A DNA stretch of 57,571 bases, from assembly GCA_022709425.1 (NCBI GenBank), contig JAKLIW010000018.1, positions 1-57,571 of the forward strand. Direction: 5' to 3'. Below the pieces are notes generated by a model. The model worked only from the letters and a program-made list of their open reading frames with translations. It ran no database searches and was not told the origin of the DNA. Shown here in pieces: positions 1 through 7,198 of the stretch; within the stretch, counting starts at the first letter, position 1, and every line of letters starts with the position of its first letter. A program made the translations under genes and the position numbers. The stretch comes from a bacterium. Lineage in GTDB: Bacteria > UBP6 > UBA1177 > JAKLFG01.

Positions 1-77
1 CCCATGCCCCCGTTCGGTAAGATAGTAAATGGCGTGACGATCATTCCTTTGGTAAGGTTAGCAAATGTCTTGACAGG
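1..77 (+). mobile_element. Inner end of an insertion sequence (left copy)
   Basis: Positions 1-77 match the reverse complement of 57332-57408 with only two mismatches (positions 7-8). The right copy shows that the sequence before the TAA at 18-20 is the C-terminal end of a transposase-like gene, so here the gene enters from outside the window on the + strand. After the stop come two imperfect copies of a 23-24 bp repeat, one starting GGTAAGATAG at 15 and one starting GGTAAGGTTAG at 51. The second ends in CTTGACA at 69-75, and TGTCAAG is likely the terminal sequence of the element. Matching to the right copy stops after 77. The family is not certain; subterminal multiple repeats occur in IS21-like and Tn7-like elements. 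Confidence 0.8.
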
Positions 78-175
78 CTCCACTCCCTGAAATCACTTAC
101 AAGATAAAGGTTGTCGAGAACTTTCCCGACATCAAGGTCAAGTTCGTCGAGAACTTCCCCGGGTGTGGGAAGTGA
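78..175 (+). pseudogene. 3' remnant of a septoil-knot-like repeat protein, cut by the IS
   Basis: An open frame continues out of the IS end and stops at TGA 173-175. Its last residues contain two similar units, KVVENFPDIK and KFVENFPGCG. These resemble the C-terminal strands of 7(1) septoil knot domain proteins, which repeat short V-x-x-FPD units. There is no start codon or ribosome site of its own, so this is best read as the tail of a gene whose 5' part lies beyond the IS. The family assignment is from memory of the motif only and is moderate; the truncation at the IS boundary is seen directly. Confidence 0.5.
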
Positions 176-210
176 AGAAAAGCCGCTGTTCCGATTTTAA
201 GTTTTCTTAA

Positions 211-627
211 TTACTCGACGATTGGAGAACCCCACCCATCGTAGTTACCGCCAAACCTTTTCGCAATCTCGTTGAACTGGATCGTGATATTCTGAATGGC
301 TTTCAGTTCCGGGAGCATTGTCTTGGTTGCAAAACATAGCCATGACTCGCCTTGCGCCGCGCGCTCTACTTTAACTTCAAAAGATTTCGCACGAATCTGC
401 TCCGCCGCTTTCTGAGCATCAGCTTCTGTAGGAAAATACAGAAAAAATTCTAATTGGTGTGGCTTGCTAAGATCTGAGCCATATCTCTTAAGCTGGTCAA
501 GCACCTGTGCATCTGATGCAAGTTCATTTTCTGTTGAAGACGCAGCGACTTTAGAGCGAGAGAGCCAAAATAACAGCGCGACAACGACGAATGCAAGACC
601 AATCCAAATGGATGTTGATTTGATCAT
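211..627 (-). CDS. Membrane-anchored RraB-like (ribonuclease E inhibitor domain) protein
   Basis: 138 aa. The N-terminus has one hydrophobic segment (about residues 7-22) followed by a short linker. The rest resembles the RraB/regulator of ribonuclease activity B fold: a DQLKRYGSDLSKPHQLEFFLYFP segment (residues 44-66, internal match GSDLSKP), then an alternating strand/helix pattern and a C-terminal GGNYDGWGSP. RraB proteins are small soluble acidic proteins that bind RNase E; the membrane anchor here is unusual, and an RNase E role is not shown. The ATG at 627 has GAGG seven bases upstream. The gene looks more AT-rich than its neighbours and lies next to the IS and a broken gene, which suggests acquired DNA. 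It is transcribed divergently from the carbamoyltransferase. Confidence 0.65.
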   Translation of the reverse strand: MIKSTSIWIGLAFVVVALLFWLSRSKVAASSTENELASDAQVLDQLKRYGSDLSKPHQLEFFLYFPTEADAQKAAEQIRAKSFEVKVERAAQGESWLCFATKTMLPELKAIQNITIQFNEIAKRFGGNYDGWGSPIVE

Positions 628-656
628 GGCTTAACCTCTTCCGCAAAAACGATTGA

Positions 657-685
657 AGTTTATCCTCCCGAAGAATTGAAGTCAA
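657..685 (-). promoter_or_regulatory. Sigma70-type promoter for the RraB-like gene
   Basis: On the minus strand TTGACT (680-685) is followed after 17 bases by TAAACT (657-662), about 30 bases before the start codon. It lies back to back with the carbamoyltransferase promoter. Confidence 0.55.
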
Positions 686-706
686 CTTCCCCGCGCAACC
701 TTTTTC

Positions 707-735
707 TTGCCTCGGCGGTCAGACCACAGTATAGT
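707..735 (+). promoter_or_regulatory. Sigma70-type promoter for the carbamoyltransferase operon
   Basis: TTGCCT (707-712), a 17-base spacer and TATAGT (730-735), ending 24 bases before the ATG at 760. Confidence 0.6.
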
Positions 736-759
736 CGCGACGGTCCTTAGGGAGTCGGC

Positions 760-2631
760 ATGACACGCTACATCCTCGGCATTTCAGCTTTCTACCACGA
801 CTCCGCCGCCGCCCTCATCGCAGACGGCCGCATCATCGCCGCCGCGCAGGAAGAACGCTTCACCCGCATCAAGCAGGATTCCCACTTCCCCCTCGAAGCG
901 GCCAAGTTCTGCCTCTCCTACGCCGGGGTGACGGTCAGCGAACTCGACGCGGTGGTCTTCTACGACAAACCGCTCCTGAAGTTCGAGCGCCTGCTCGAGA
1001 CCTACTACGCCTTCGCGCCGAAGGGGCTCGCCCAGTTCCTCTCGTTCGTCCCGGTCTGGATAAAGGAAAAACTCTTCCTCAAGAAACTCATCCGCGACGC
1101 ACTGAAAACGCTCGACCCCAACTGCGACCCGCTGAAAGTGAAACTGCTCTTCCCCGAACACCACCTCTCGCACGCCGCGTCGGCCTTCTTCCCCTCCCCC
1201 TACGAAGAGGCCGCCATCCTCACCATCGACGGCGTCGGCGAATGGGCGACCGCCACCATCATGCACGGCAAGGGCAGCGAGATAAAACCGCTGAAGGAAC
1301 TGCGCTTCCCCCACTCGCTCGGCCTGCTCTACTCCGCCTTCACCTACTTCCTCGGCTTCAAGGTCAACTCAGGCGAATACAAGTTGATGGGAATGGCCCC
1401 CTACGGCAACCCTTCATCGCCCCAGATCAAGGAGTACCGCGACAAGATAACGGGGACGCTCATCGACCTCCGCGACGACGGCTCGATCTGGCTCAACCCC
1501 GACTACTTCACCTATACGACCGGCTTGCGGATGATAGACGACAAAAAGTGGGCGGCGCTCTTCGGCTTCCCGACCCGCCCGGTCGAAAGCCACATCGAAC
1601 AGCACCACTGCGACCTCGCCTATGTCATCCAGCAGATCCACGACGAGATCGTCCTCAAGATGGCGGCCGAGGCGAAACGGCTGACCGGCGCGAAGCATCT
1701 CTGCCTCGCGGGGGGATCGGCGCTCAACTGCGTGTCGAACGGGAAACTGCTCAAAAGCGGCCTCTTCGACGGCATCTGGATACAGCCGGCGGCCGGTGAC
1801 GCGGGTGGCGCTTTGGGGGCGGCGCTCGCGGTCCACTATCAGTATTTCGGCGCGCCGCGCACCGCCGACGGAACGAACGATGCGATGCAGGGCGCCTATC
1901 TCGGCCCCGAATATTCGGAACTCGACGCCGAACTGATGGCGCGCAAGCACAAGGCGATCTACCACCGGATCGGCGACTTCGAGAAACTCATCGACCTCGT
2001 GACCGACCATCTGACCCACGGCAAGGTCGTCGGCTGGCATCAGGGGCGCATGGAGTGGGGCCCGCGCGCGCTGGGCAACCGGTCGATACTCGGCGACGCC
2101 CGCAACGGCTCGATGCAGAAGAAACTCAACCTCAAGATAAAATACCGCGAGGGATTCCGCCCCTTCGCCCCATCGGTGCTGGCCGAGAGTTCGCCCGAAT
2201 TCTTCGACCTTAAGCAAGGCTCTCCCTACATGCTCCTCATCGCCGATGTGGTGAAGGAGCGGCGCACAGAACTCCCCGCGAACTACCATGAACTGCCGCT
2301 CTTTGACAAGCTCTATATGACCCGCAGCGATGTCCAGTCGATCACCCACCTCGACTTCTCGGCGCGGATACAGACGGTCCACAAAGAGACTAACTCGCGC
2401 TATCACCGGCTCATCAGCCGCTTCAAGGAAAAGACCGGCTACGGCCTCATCGTCAACACCAGTTTCAATGTACGCGGCGAACCGATCGTCTGCACTCCCG
2501 AGGATTCGTTCGCCTGTTTCATGGCGACCGAGATAGATACGCTGGTCATCGGCGACCTTCTTTTTATAAAGGAAGAACAGCCCGACTGGAACGACCGCGA
2601 CAAATGGAAACGGACCTTTGCGCTCGACTAG
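760..2631 (+). CDS. Carbamoyltransferase (NodU/CmcH family)
   Basis: 623 aa, normal for the family. These enzymes move a carbamoyl group from carbamoyl phosphate to a hydroxyl of a sugar or natural product through an ATP-dependent carbamoyladenylate. The N-terminal Kae1-like domain shows GISAFYHDSAAAL at residues 7-19 and the His-rich EHHLSHAASAFF near 133-144, the metal/adenylate site in this family. The C-terminal domain begins with a GWHQGRMEWGPRALGNRS segment near 425-442. The start has AGGGAG five bases before the ATG. It leads a three-gene unit with a DUF5989 peptide and an SxtJ-like protein, an arrangement I recall from many proteobacteria. The substrate is not predictable, because no glycosyltransferase or biosynthetic cluster is nearby. 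Confidence 0.92.
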   Translation: MTRYILGISAFYHDSAAALIADGRIIAAAQEERFTRIKQDSHFPLEAAKFCLSYAGVTVSELDAVVFYDKPLLKFERLLETYYAFAPKGLAQFLSFVPVWIKEKLFLKKLIRDALKTLDPNCDPLKVKLLFPEHHLSHAASAFFPSPYEEAAILTIDGVGEWATATIMHGKGSEIKPLKELRFPHSLGLLYSAFTYFLGFKVNSGEYKLMGMAPYGNPSSPQIKEYRDKITGTLIDLRDDGSIWLNPDYFTYTTGLRMIDDKKWAALFGFPTRPVESHIEQHHCDLAYVIQQIHDEIVLKMAAEAKRLTGAKHLCLAGGSALNCVSNGKLLKSGLFDGIWIQPAAGDAGGALGAALAVHYQYFGAPRTADGTNDAMQGAYLGPEYSELDAELMARKHKAIYHRIGDFEKLIDLVTDHLTHGKVVGWHQGRMEWGPRALGNRSILGDARNGSMQKKLNLKIKYREGFRPFAPSVLAESSPEFFDLKQGSPYMLLIADVVKERRTELPANYHELPLFDKLYMTRSDVQSITHLDFSARIQTVHKETNSRYHRLISRFKEKTGYGLIVNTSFNVRGEPIVCTPEDSFACFMATEIDTLVIGDLLFIKEEQPDWNDRDKWKRTFALD

Positions 2632-2640
2632 GAGGATACG

Positions 2641-2790
2641 ATGGAGTTCCTGAAAGACCTCTGGGGCTTTCTCAAAGAACGGAAAAAATGGTGGCTGCTC
2701 CCGATGATCGTGGTGCTCCTCCTCATCGGCGCGCTTATCGTCCTTTCGAGCGGGTCGGCGGTCGCTCCGTTCATCTACACGCTCTTCTAG
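2641..2790 (+). CDS. DUF5989-type small membrane protein
   Basis: 49 aa, reading MEFLKDLWGFLKERKKWW at the start, then one transmembrane helix (about residues 18-36) and a short SGSAVAPFIYTLF tail. A small protein of this type commonly follows carbamoyltransferases and precedes an SxtJ-like gene, as here. It starts 9 bases after the carbamoyltransferase stop; AGGAGG at about 2631-2636 serves as ribosome site. It is likely an inner-membrane partner of the enzyme, but its biochemical role is unknown. Confidence 0.85.
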   Translation: MEFLKDLWGFLKERKKWWLLPMIVVLLLIGALIVLSSGSAVAPFIYTLF

Positions 2791-2800
2791 GGAGTTAACG

Positions 2801-3163
2801 GTGGAACGGAAGACGGTCATCGAAACGCTCGCGGTGCTCGCCCTCGCGGCGCTCCTTTTCAACCTGTGGCTGGGTCATGCGTGGCTCCTCTACCTCGCGA
2901 CGGCGCTGTTGGCGCTGGCGATATTCCCCAACCCGCTGGCGACACTCATCACGAAGGGATGGCTCAAATTCTCCGAGGTGCTCGGCGCGGTCATGTCGCG
3001 CCTTATCATGACGCTCATATTCTTTTTCTTCCTCACGCCGCTGGCGTTCGTGTACCGCCTCTTCAACCGCGCGGCGGCCGACCATTTCCTGAAAAAGCGC
3101 GACACCTATTGGCGCGTCGCCGAAGAGAAATTCACGAAAGAGTCATTCGAAAAACCGTGGTAA
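2801..3163 (+). CDS. SxtJ-family membrane protein
   Basis: 120 aa with three hydrophobic segments (about 8-24, 27-45, 67-85) and a basic, aromatic C-terminal tail. It starts at GTG 2801, with GGAG at 2791-2794. It matches the small SxtJ-like proteins found with carbamoyltransferases and DUF5989 peptides, named after the saxitoxin cluster, where the function is unknown. The three genes are spaced by about 10 bases each and should be co-transcribed. The next gene converges from the other strand, with only a weak 6-bp hairpin (around 3203-3220) between them. Confidence 0.8.
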   Translation: MERKTVIETLAVLALAALLFNLWLGHAWLLYLATALLALAIFPNPLATLITKGWLKFSEVLGAVMSRLIMTLIFFFFLTPLAFVYRLFNRAAADHFLKKRDTYWRVAEEKFTKESFEKPW

Positions 3164-3227
3164 GACCGTAACCCCGCCCACGGAACACCCACTCTCAGCA
3201 GTACTTCTTCTCACTGCGGAGAAGGCA

Positions 3228-3911
3228 CTACCCCAGCGTATCCTTGAGCCACTGGTGGAGCGGCAGCGTCTTCCGGAAGTGGATGAAGCACCAGTCGACG
3301 AACTTCGCGCTGTAGAATTCCTTCGGCGCCTTCGTCTCGAACCCGGCATAGATACCGTTGTAACGCAGGAACCGCGCCTGCGGCAACTCCTTGTCGTAAC
3401 CGGTCGGCACCTTTTTGTAGTACTCGCCGCCGATGCCGTAGCCATCCTTTTCCATATTCGCGGCCAGCTTTGCAAGCAGTGCGCCCCTCTTCGGATCGGC
3501 CACCGCGTCGCGGTAGACCCCGATGAGGTGGCGCGGGAACATATAGATGCCGGTCCCGAGCATCACCTCGCCGTTCTCGACCTGCAGGTAGAAACCGCTG
3601 CATTCCATCCGCGGCCGCACGCCGCTCCAGAACCAGACGCCGAGGTTGGTCTTGTAGGGGGTCTTGTCGTTCGAGAAGCGGGTGTCGCGGTTGAGCCGGA
3701 AGATGCTGTGATTGACCTTCGGCACCGCGTTGATACCGCTGTCGAGGAGCATCAGCGGCTCCTCCATCGCCTGCACGAAGAGCTGTGTCGGCTTTTTAAC
3801 GAACTGTTCGTACTCTTTCCGGTGGGCGTCGAACCACGCGCGGGAATTGTTCTTCTTGAGTCCCGCGAAAAAAGCGAGCGTCTCTTTTGAAAAGCCGTCG
3901 AATCTCTGCAT
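3228..3911 (-). CDS. DUF2461 (TIGR02453) family protein
   Basis: 227 aa. It shows the family landmarks: an N-terminal FSKETLAFFAGLKKNNSRAWF segment (residues 7-27, key residues F-L-L-NN-W), the central FRLNRDTRFSNDKTPYKTN core (71-89) and a later GVYRD motif. These proteins occur widely in bacteria and fungi; no activity is established. It starts at ATG 3911, with GAGG seven bases upstream. It lies 15 bases after the response regulator and is probably read through from that promoter. Confidence 0.88.
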   Translation of the reverse strand: MQRFDGFSKETLAFFAGLKKNNSRAWFDAHRKEYEQFVKKPTQLFVQAMEEPLMLLDSGINAVPKVNHSIFRLNRDTRFSNDKTPYKTNLGVWFWSGVRPRMECSGFYLQVENGEVMLGTGIYMFPRHLIGVYRDAVADPKRGALLAKLAANMEKDGYGIGGEYYKKVPTGYDKELPQARFLRYNGIYAGFETKAPKEFYSAKFVDWCFIHFRKTLPLHQWLKDTLG

Positions 3912-3926
3912 GGATGATCCTCTTTT

Positions 3927-4622
3927 TTAACTGAGTTCCTTGAACCGGTAGCCGACGCCGCGCACCGTTTCGATGTATTCGCCCATCGTCCCCAGTTTCT
4001 TGCGCAGGTTGAGTATCTGCACATCGACCGAGCGGTCGGTCACCGGATAGTCGTCCCCCTTGACGCCGTTGATGATCTGACTCCGGGTGAAGACCCAGCC
4101 GGGCCGTTTGGCGAGGAACATGAGGAGGGCGAACTCGGTCGCCGTAAGGTCGATATCCTCCTTCCCCACCGTCACCTTGTGCTTCGACGGGTCTATCTTC
4201 ATATCCTCGATGACGACCATCTTCACTTCCTTCTCCTCGGCCGTCCGCATCTTGCGCCGCAGGATGTTGCGGACCCGCGCGATGAGCACCTTGGGGCTGA
4301 AGGGTTTGGTCATGTAGTCCTCGGCGCCGAGTTCCAGCCCGGTCACTACATCGCTGTCCTCCCCTTTCGCCGTCAGCATGATGATGGGAATAGCACTGGT
4401 GCGCGTCTCGCCTTTGAGCAGGCGGCAGACATCCAGTCCGTCGATGCCGGGGAGCATGAGGTCGAGGATGATGAGGTCGGGATGGCGGTCGCGGGCGATC
4501 TTGAGCGCCTCTTCGCCGGTGGTTACCGTGTCGAGCTGGTAGCCTTCGCGCGACAGGTTGTAGCGGATGAGTTCGAGAATGTCCTGCTCGTCGTCAACCA
4601 CCAGAATTCTTTCCCGTGCCAT
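3927..4622 (-). CDS. OmpR/PhoB-type response regulator
   Basis: 231 aa. The receiver domain has the acidic pair D10/D11, the phospho-acceptor D54 in IILDLMLPG, T84 and K106 in TKPF. A winged-helix output domain fills about 130-231, with DLTATEFALL and the terminal VRGVGYRF. The chosen start (4622) has GGGAGGTGACC directly before the ATG; a longer frame to 4643 would put this ribosome site inside the gene. No histidine kinase is adjacent, so it is an orphan here. The length and output domain fit PhoB/PhoP-like regulators. Direct repeats at 4690-4711 in its own promoter and at 6037-6052 before the porin suggest autoregulation and control of the porin, but which signal it answers is inference. 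Confidence 0.9.
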   Translation of the reverse strand: MARERILVVDDEQDILELIRYNLSREGYQLDTVTTGEEALKIARDRHPDLIILDLMLPGIDGLDVCRLLKGETRTSAIPIIMLTAKGEDSDVVTGLELGAEDYMTKPFSPKVLIARVRNILRRKMRTAEEKEVKMVVIEDMKIDPSKHKVTVGKEDIDLTATEFALLMFLAKRPGWVFTRSQIINGVKGDDYPVTDRSVDVQILNLRKKLGTMGEYIETVRGVGYRFKELS

Positions 4623-4689
4623 GGTCACCTCCCAAAGGTTCACTCACTGCGAGGAAAGTATAGGAGAAGCGTTAGTATTTTTCCAGTAC

Positions 4690-4711
4690 TTCGGTTAGAT
4701 TTCGGTTAAGA
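4690..4711 (-). promoter_or_regulatory. 11-bp direct repeat (response-regulator box) upstream of the regulator gene
   Basis: On the + strand TTCGGTTAGAT is followed at once by TTCGGTTAAGA, a tandem pair with an 11-base period. Read on the minus strand this is a TTAACCGAAAT-type repeat, the spacing used by OmpR/PhoB-family dimers. A further CTAAC half-site and a good -10 (TATACT) follow toward the start codon at 4622. Confidence 0.6.
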
Positions 4712-4713
4712 GG

Positions 4714-5982
4714 TCAGAACTTGTAGTTGAGATCGAGCTGGAGGAGAATGTCCTTGTTGGTCTTGTCCGAGTTGAAATCCTTGTTGAGCGTCCAGAAATA
4801 GTTCAGCGTCGCGGCGGCCGAGAAGTTCTTGTAAAGCCCCGCCTTGATATCGAACTTGATACCTTCGGCGTTCACATTGCCGTCGAACGGATCCGAATCG
4901 ATGAGGAACGGTATCCACGACGCGATGCCGATCTGCCGGTAGGAAAGCGAACTCTGAAAATCGCCGAGATCCTTAAGCGCCTTGGTGCCGCCCTTCACCC
5001 CGACGAAGAAGGCGATGTTGTCGTCAGCCTTGTCGCCCAGCGCCGTCTTGTTGAGATCGTAGAGGTTCGCCGTCACTTCGCCCATGAGCCCCACCTGATA
5101 CTTTTCCTTTATGGTATAGGATGCGTCGAGCGCCGCGGCGATGTTCTTCCAGTAGTAGCCCTGCGAAATGTAGCCGACCATTTTCGACCCTTCGTTGGTG
5201 TTCGATTCGGCATTCGTCAGGTTCATCGGGTCGTAGTAGGAAAGGGTCGCCGTCGCGTCGAAGTCGGCCACCTTGAGCGCCGCGCCGATCTGCACCACCG
5301 CCATCATCGGGTCGTCGAGCGCCTTGATCTCGTCGAGTATGAAGATACCGGCGTTGGCGATAAGCGACAGCTCGTCGATCACCGCGTACTTGAACTGGAG
5401 CGCCGCCCCCTCGGGGGTGATGTCGCCGTCCCAGATGAGTTCGGAGGCGGTGTGGAACGGGTTCTTCATCTTGCCGCCCGAAAGCGTGAGCCACGACCAC
5501 GGCGTGAATTCGGCGTAAGCGTAGTCTATCCAGAGCGGTTTGTGGCTGAAGAAATCGTCGAAGGTCTGGTTGGTCGACCGGATATCCTGTCCGAGCGAGG
5601 CCTTGATGTCGTCGCCGGCGGCCAACTGGTCGGCCGTTATCTTACTCTCGTAGGAACCCGACGCGATGCCGAAATTGACCTTCGCCCAGTCGTTGACCTT
5701 CGCCTCCAGACCGATGCGCGCACGGTAGCGGAGCCGGTTGCGCTCCAGCGTGTCATCCTTCACCGCGTCTTCGAAATTCTGATACTGATAGCGGAAACGG
5801 AAGTCGCCTTTGAGTTTGATGTTCTTGACCCACTCGGGCACCGCCGACTCCTCTTTCTTCGGTTCTTCCTTCTTTGCCTCTTCCTTGACCGCCTCTTCTT
5901 TCTTCGGCTCCTCGGCCCCCAAAAGTGTAAAACTCCACGCCAACACGGCGGCCATGATCATCATCGTTGCGATCCGTTTCAT
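4714..5982 (-). CDS. Outer-membrane porin (putative porin family)
   Basis: 422 aa. A signal peptide (about residues 1-22, MKRIATMMIMAAVLAW...) is followed by a Lys/Glu-rich run of about 25 residues, then alternating beta-strands starting IKLKGDFRFRYQYQNF, a typical LERNRLRYRARIGLE strand pair and a C-terminal strand ending in F. This pattern resembles the putative porin family (Porin_5) or phosphate-selective OprO/OprP-like porins. The start at 5982 has GGAGG five bases upstream; an upstream in-frame ATG (6006) lacks a site. The charged segment after the signal peptide is a minor oddity repeated in other envelope proteins here. Selectivity cannot be read from the sequence; phosphate is suggested only by the promoter repeat and the neighbouring regulator. 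Confidence 0.8.
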   Translation of the reverse strand: MKRIATMMIMAAVLAWSFTLLGAEEPKKEEAVKEEAKKEEPKKEESAVPEWVKNIKLKGDFRFRYQYQNFEDAVKDDTLERNRLRYRARIGLEAKVNDWAKVNFGIASGSYESKITADQLAAGDDIKASLGQDIRSTNQTFDDFFSHKPLWIDYAYAEFTPWSWLTLSGGKMKNPFHTASELIWDGDITPEGAALQFKYAVIDELSLIANAGIFILDEIKALDDPMMAVVQIGAALKVADFDATATLSYYDPMNLTNAESNTNEGSKMVGYISQGYYWKNIAAALDASYTIKEKYQVGLMGEVTANLYDLNKTALGDKADDNIAFFVGVKGGTKALKDLGDFQSSLSYRQIGIASWIPFLIDSDPFDGNVNAEGIKFDIKAGLYKNFSAAATLNYFWTLNKDFNSDKTNKDILLQLDLNYKF

Positions 5983-6020
5983 ACGGTCCTCCATTTTCAA
6001 GTCCATCGTTCACGGTCCGA

Positions 6021-6052
6021 TGGATACCCGGCGTATGTTAAGGTATCGTTAA
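6021..6052 (-). promoter_or_regulatory. Porin promoter with TTAAC-N6-TTAAC box
   Basis: On the minus strand two TTAAC half-sites are 11 bases apart (+ strand GTTAA at 6037-6041 and 6048-6052). A TATCCA -10-like hexamer follows about 10 bases after the second half-site, where PhoB-type activators place their box. There is no -35 hexamer, as expected for an activator-dependent promoter. Confidence 0.6.
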
Positions 6053-6081
6053 TGGAGGGTCTCGCTTTCGTCAATTGTTGT

Positions 6082-6110
6082 TTGCGCTTAGGGGCATATT
6101 CTGCTATGGT
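6082..6110 (+). promoter_or_regulatory. Sigma70-type promoter for the HAD gene
   Basis: TTGCGC (6082-6087), a 17-base spacer and TATGGT (6105-6110), 26 bases before the ATG at 6137. Confidence 0.5.
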
Positions 6111-6136
6111 TCTGTAGTTCATGATCGGAGAAGAAC

Positions 6137-7108
6137 ATGCTGACGCCCGACGGCTGGGATCCGAAGAATCACGCGGCGCTGACCGCTTTTCTCGATGCCG
6201 AAGCGAAACGACCCGGCCGCAAGGTGGCGGTGTTCGACTGGGACAACACCGTCATCAAGAACGACATCGGCGACGCCGCCTTCGTCGGACTACTCGACCG
6301 TGGGCTGGTGGCCGACCCCGGCGACTGGCGCCGGACCAGTCCCTACCTCAACGACGCGGCGGTAGCGGCGCTCGAACAGGGGGCGACCCCCGAACTCATC
6401 TTCACGATCTACAACACGATGAAGACCCCCGACGGCGCACAGGCCTTCGCGGGGCACGATCCGAAGATAACCGAGGCGGCCTACGCGTGGCTCGGCCATC
6501 TGCTGGCCGGGAAAACCCCCGACCAGATTCGGCAGACATCCCGCGAGATATTCGAACGACAACTGGCAAACCCCATCGGCGCGACCCGCCGCATCGGGAA
6601 CGCCACCATCGTCGACTATATCCGCATCTATCCGCAGATCGCCGATCTCATCGTCGAACTGGAACGGAGCGGTTTCGAGGTGTGGGTCGTATCGGCGACG
6701 CCGAAATACATCATCGACCCCTGCGCCGAGAAGGTCGGCATCCCGCCGGAGCGGGTCATCGGCATCGAGAATGTCATCGGTCCCGACGGGAAACTGACCT
6801 ATGACCTCATCGGCTGCGGCCCGGTGTGCGACGGCGAGAACCGGATGATCACCTACCGCGACGGCAAACGGTGCTGGATAAACAGCGTTATCTTCGGCAT
6901 GACAGACGGCGATCCCTTCCAGCCGAATCCTGACCCGGGAAAACGGCCCCGCTTCGGCGCGGGCGATTCCGACGGCGACATCAGTTTTCTTGAAGATACG
7001 ACCGGCCTGCGCCTTTTCATCGACAAGGGGAAACCATTGGACGCGCATAAAGAGGCGACCGCGAACACCGACGGCCGCTGGCTCCGGCAGGAGCCGTTCA
7101 TACGGTAG
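6137..7108 (+). CDS. HAD-superfamily phosphatase (phosphoserine-phosphatase-like)
   Basis: 323 aa. HAD motif I is VFDWDNTV, with the nucleophile D34 and acid/base D36; motif II is VVSATPKYII, and motif III is GAGDSDGDISF near residue 276, giving Mg-binding acids. A large cap insertion (about 45-170) separates motifs I and II, as in SerB-like phosphatases. No signal peptide is visible, so it should be cytosolic. GGAG lies six bases before the ATG. It stands alone between the porin promoter and a convergent lipoprotein gene. The substrate is unknown; the long spacer between motifs II and III is larger than in SerB itself. Confidence 0.82.
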   Translation: MLTPDGWDPKNHAALTAFLDAEAKRPGRKVAVFDWDNTVIKNDIGDAAFVGLLDRGLVADPGDWRRTSPYLNDAAVAALEQGATPELIFTIYNTMKTPDGAQAFAGHDPKITEAAYAWLGHLLAGKTPDQIRQTSREIFERQLANPIGATRRIGNATIVDYIRIYPQIADLIVELERSGFEVWVVSATPKYIIDPCAEKVGIPPERVIGIENVIGPDGKLTYDLIGCGPVCDGENRMITYRDGKRCWINSVIFGMTDGDPFQPNPDPGKRPRFGAGDSDGDISFLEDTTGLRLFIDKGKPLDAHKEATANTDGRWLRQEPFIR

Positions 7109-7198
7109 GAAGCAAAATTCCGCTTAGTGATTGCGACCGCAACCGGAACAGGCATATTCACAGATGGGCATGGGAACCTCCCTCCCTATCGTCCAAGA

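Noticed and set aside
1414..2862. Long antisense frame of 482 codons over the carbamoyltransferase
   Set aside because: It is a shadow of the real gene in GC-rich DNA, with no motif and no ribosome site.
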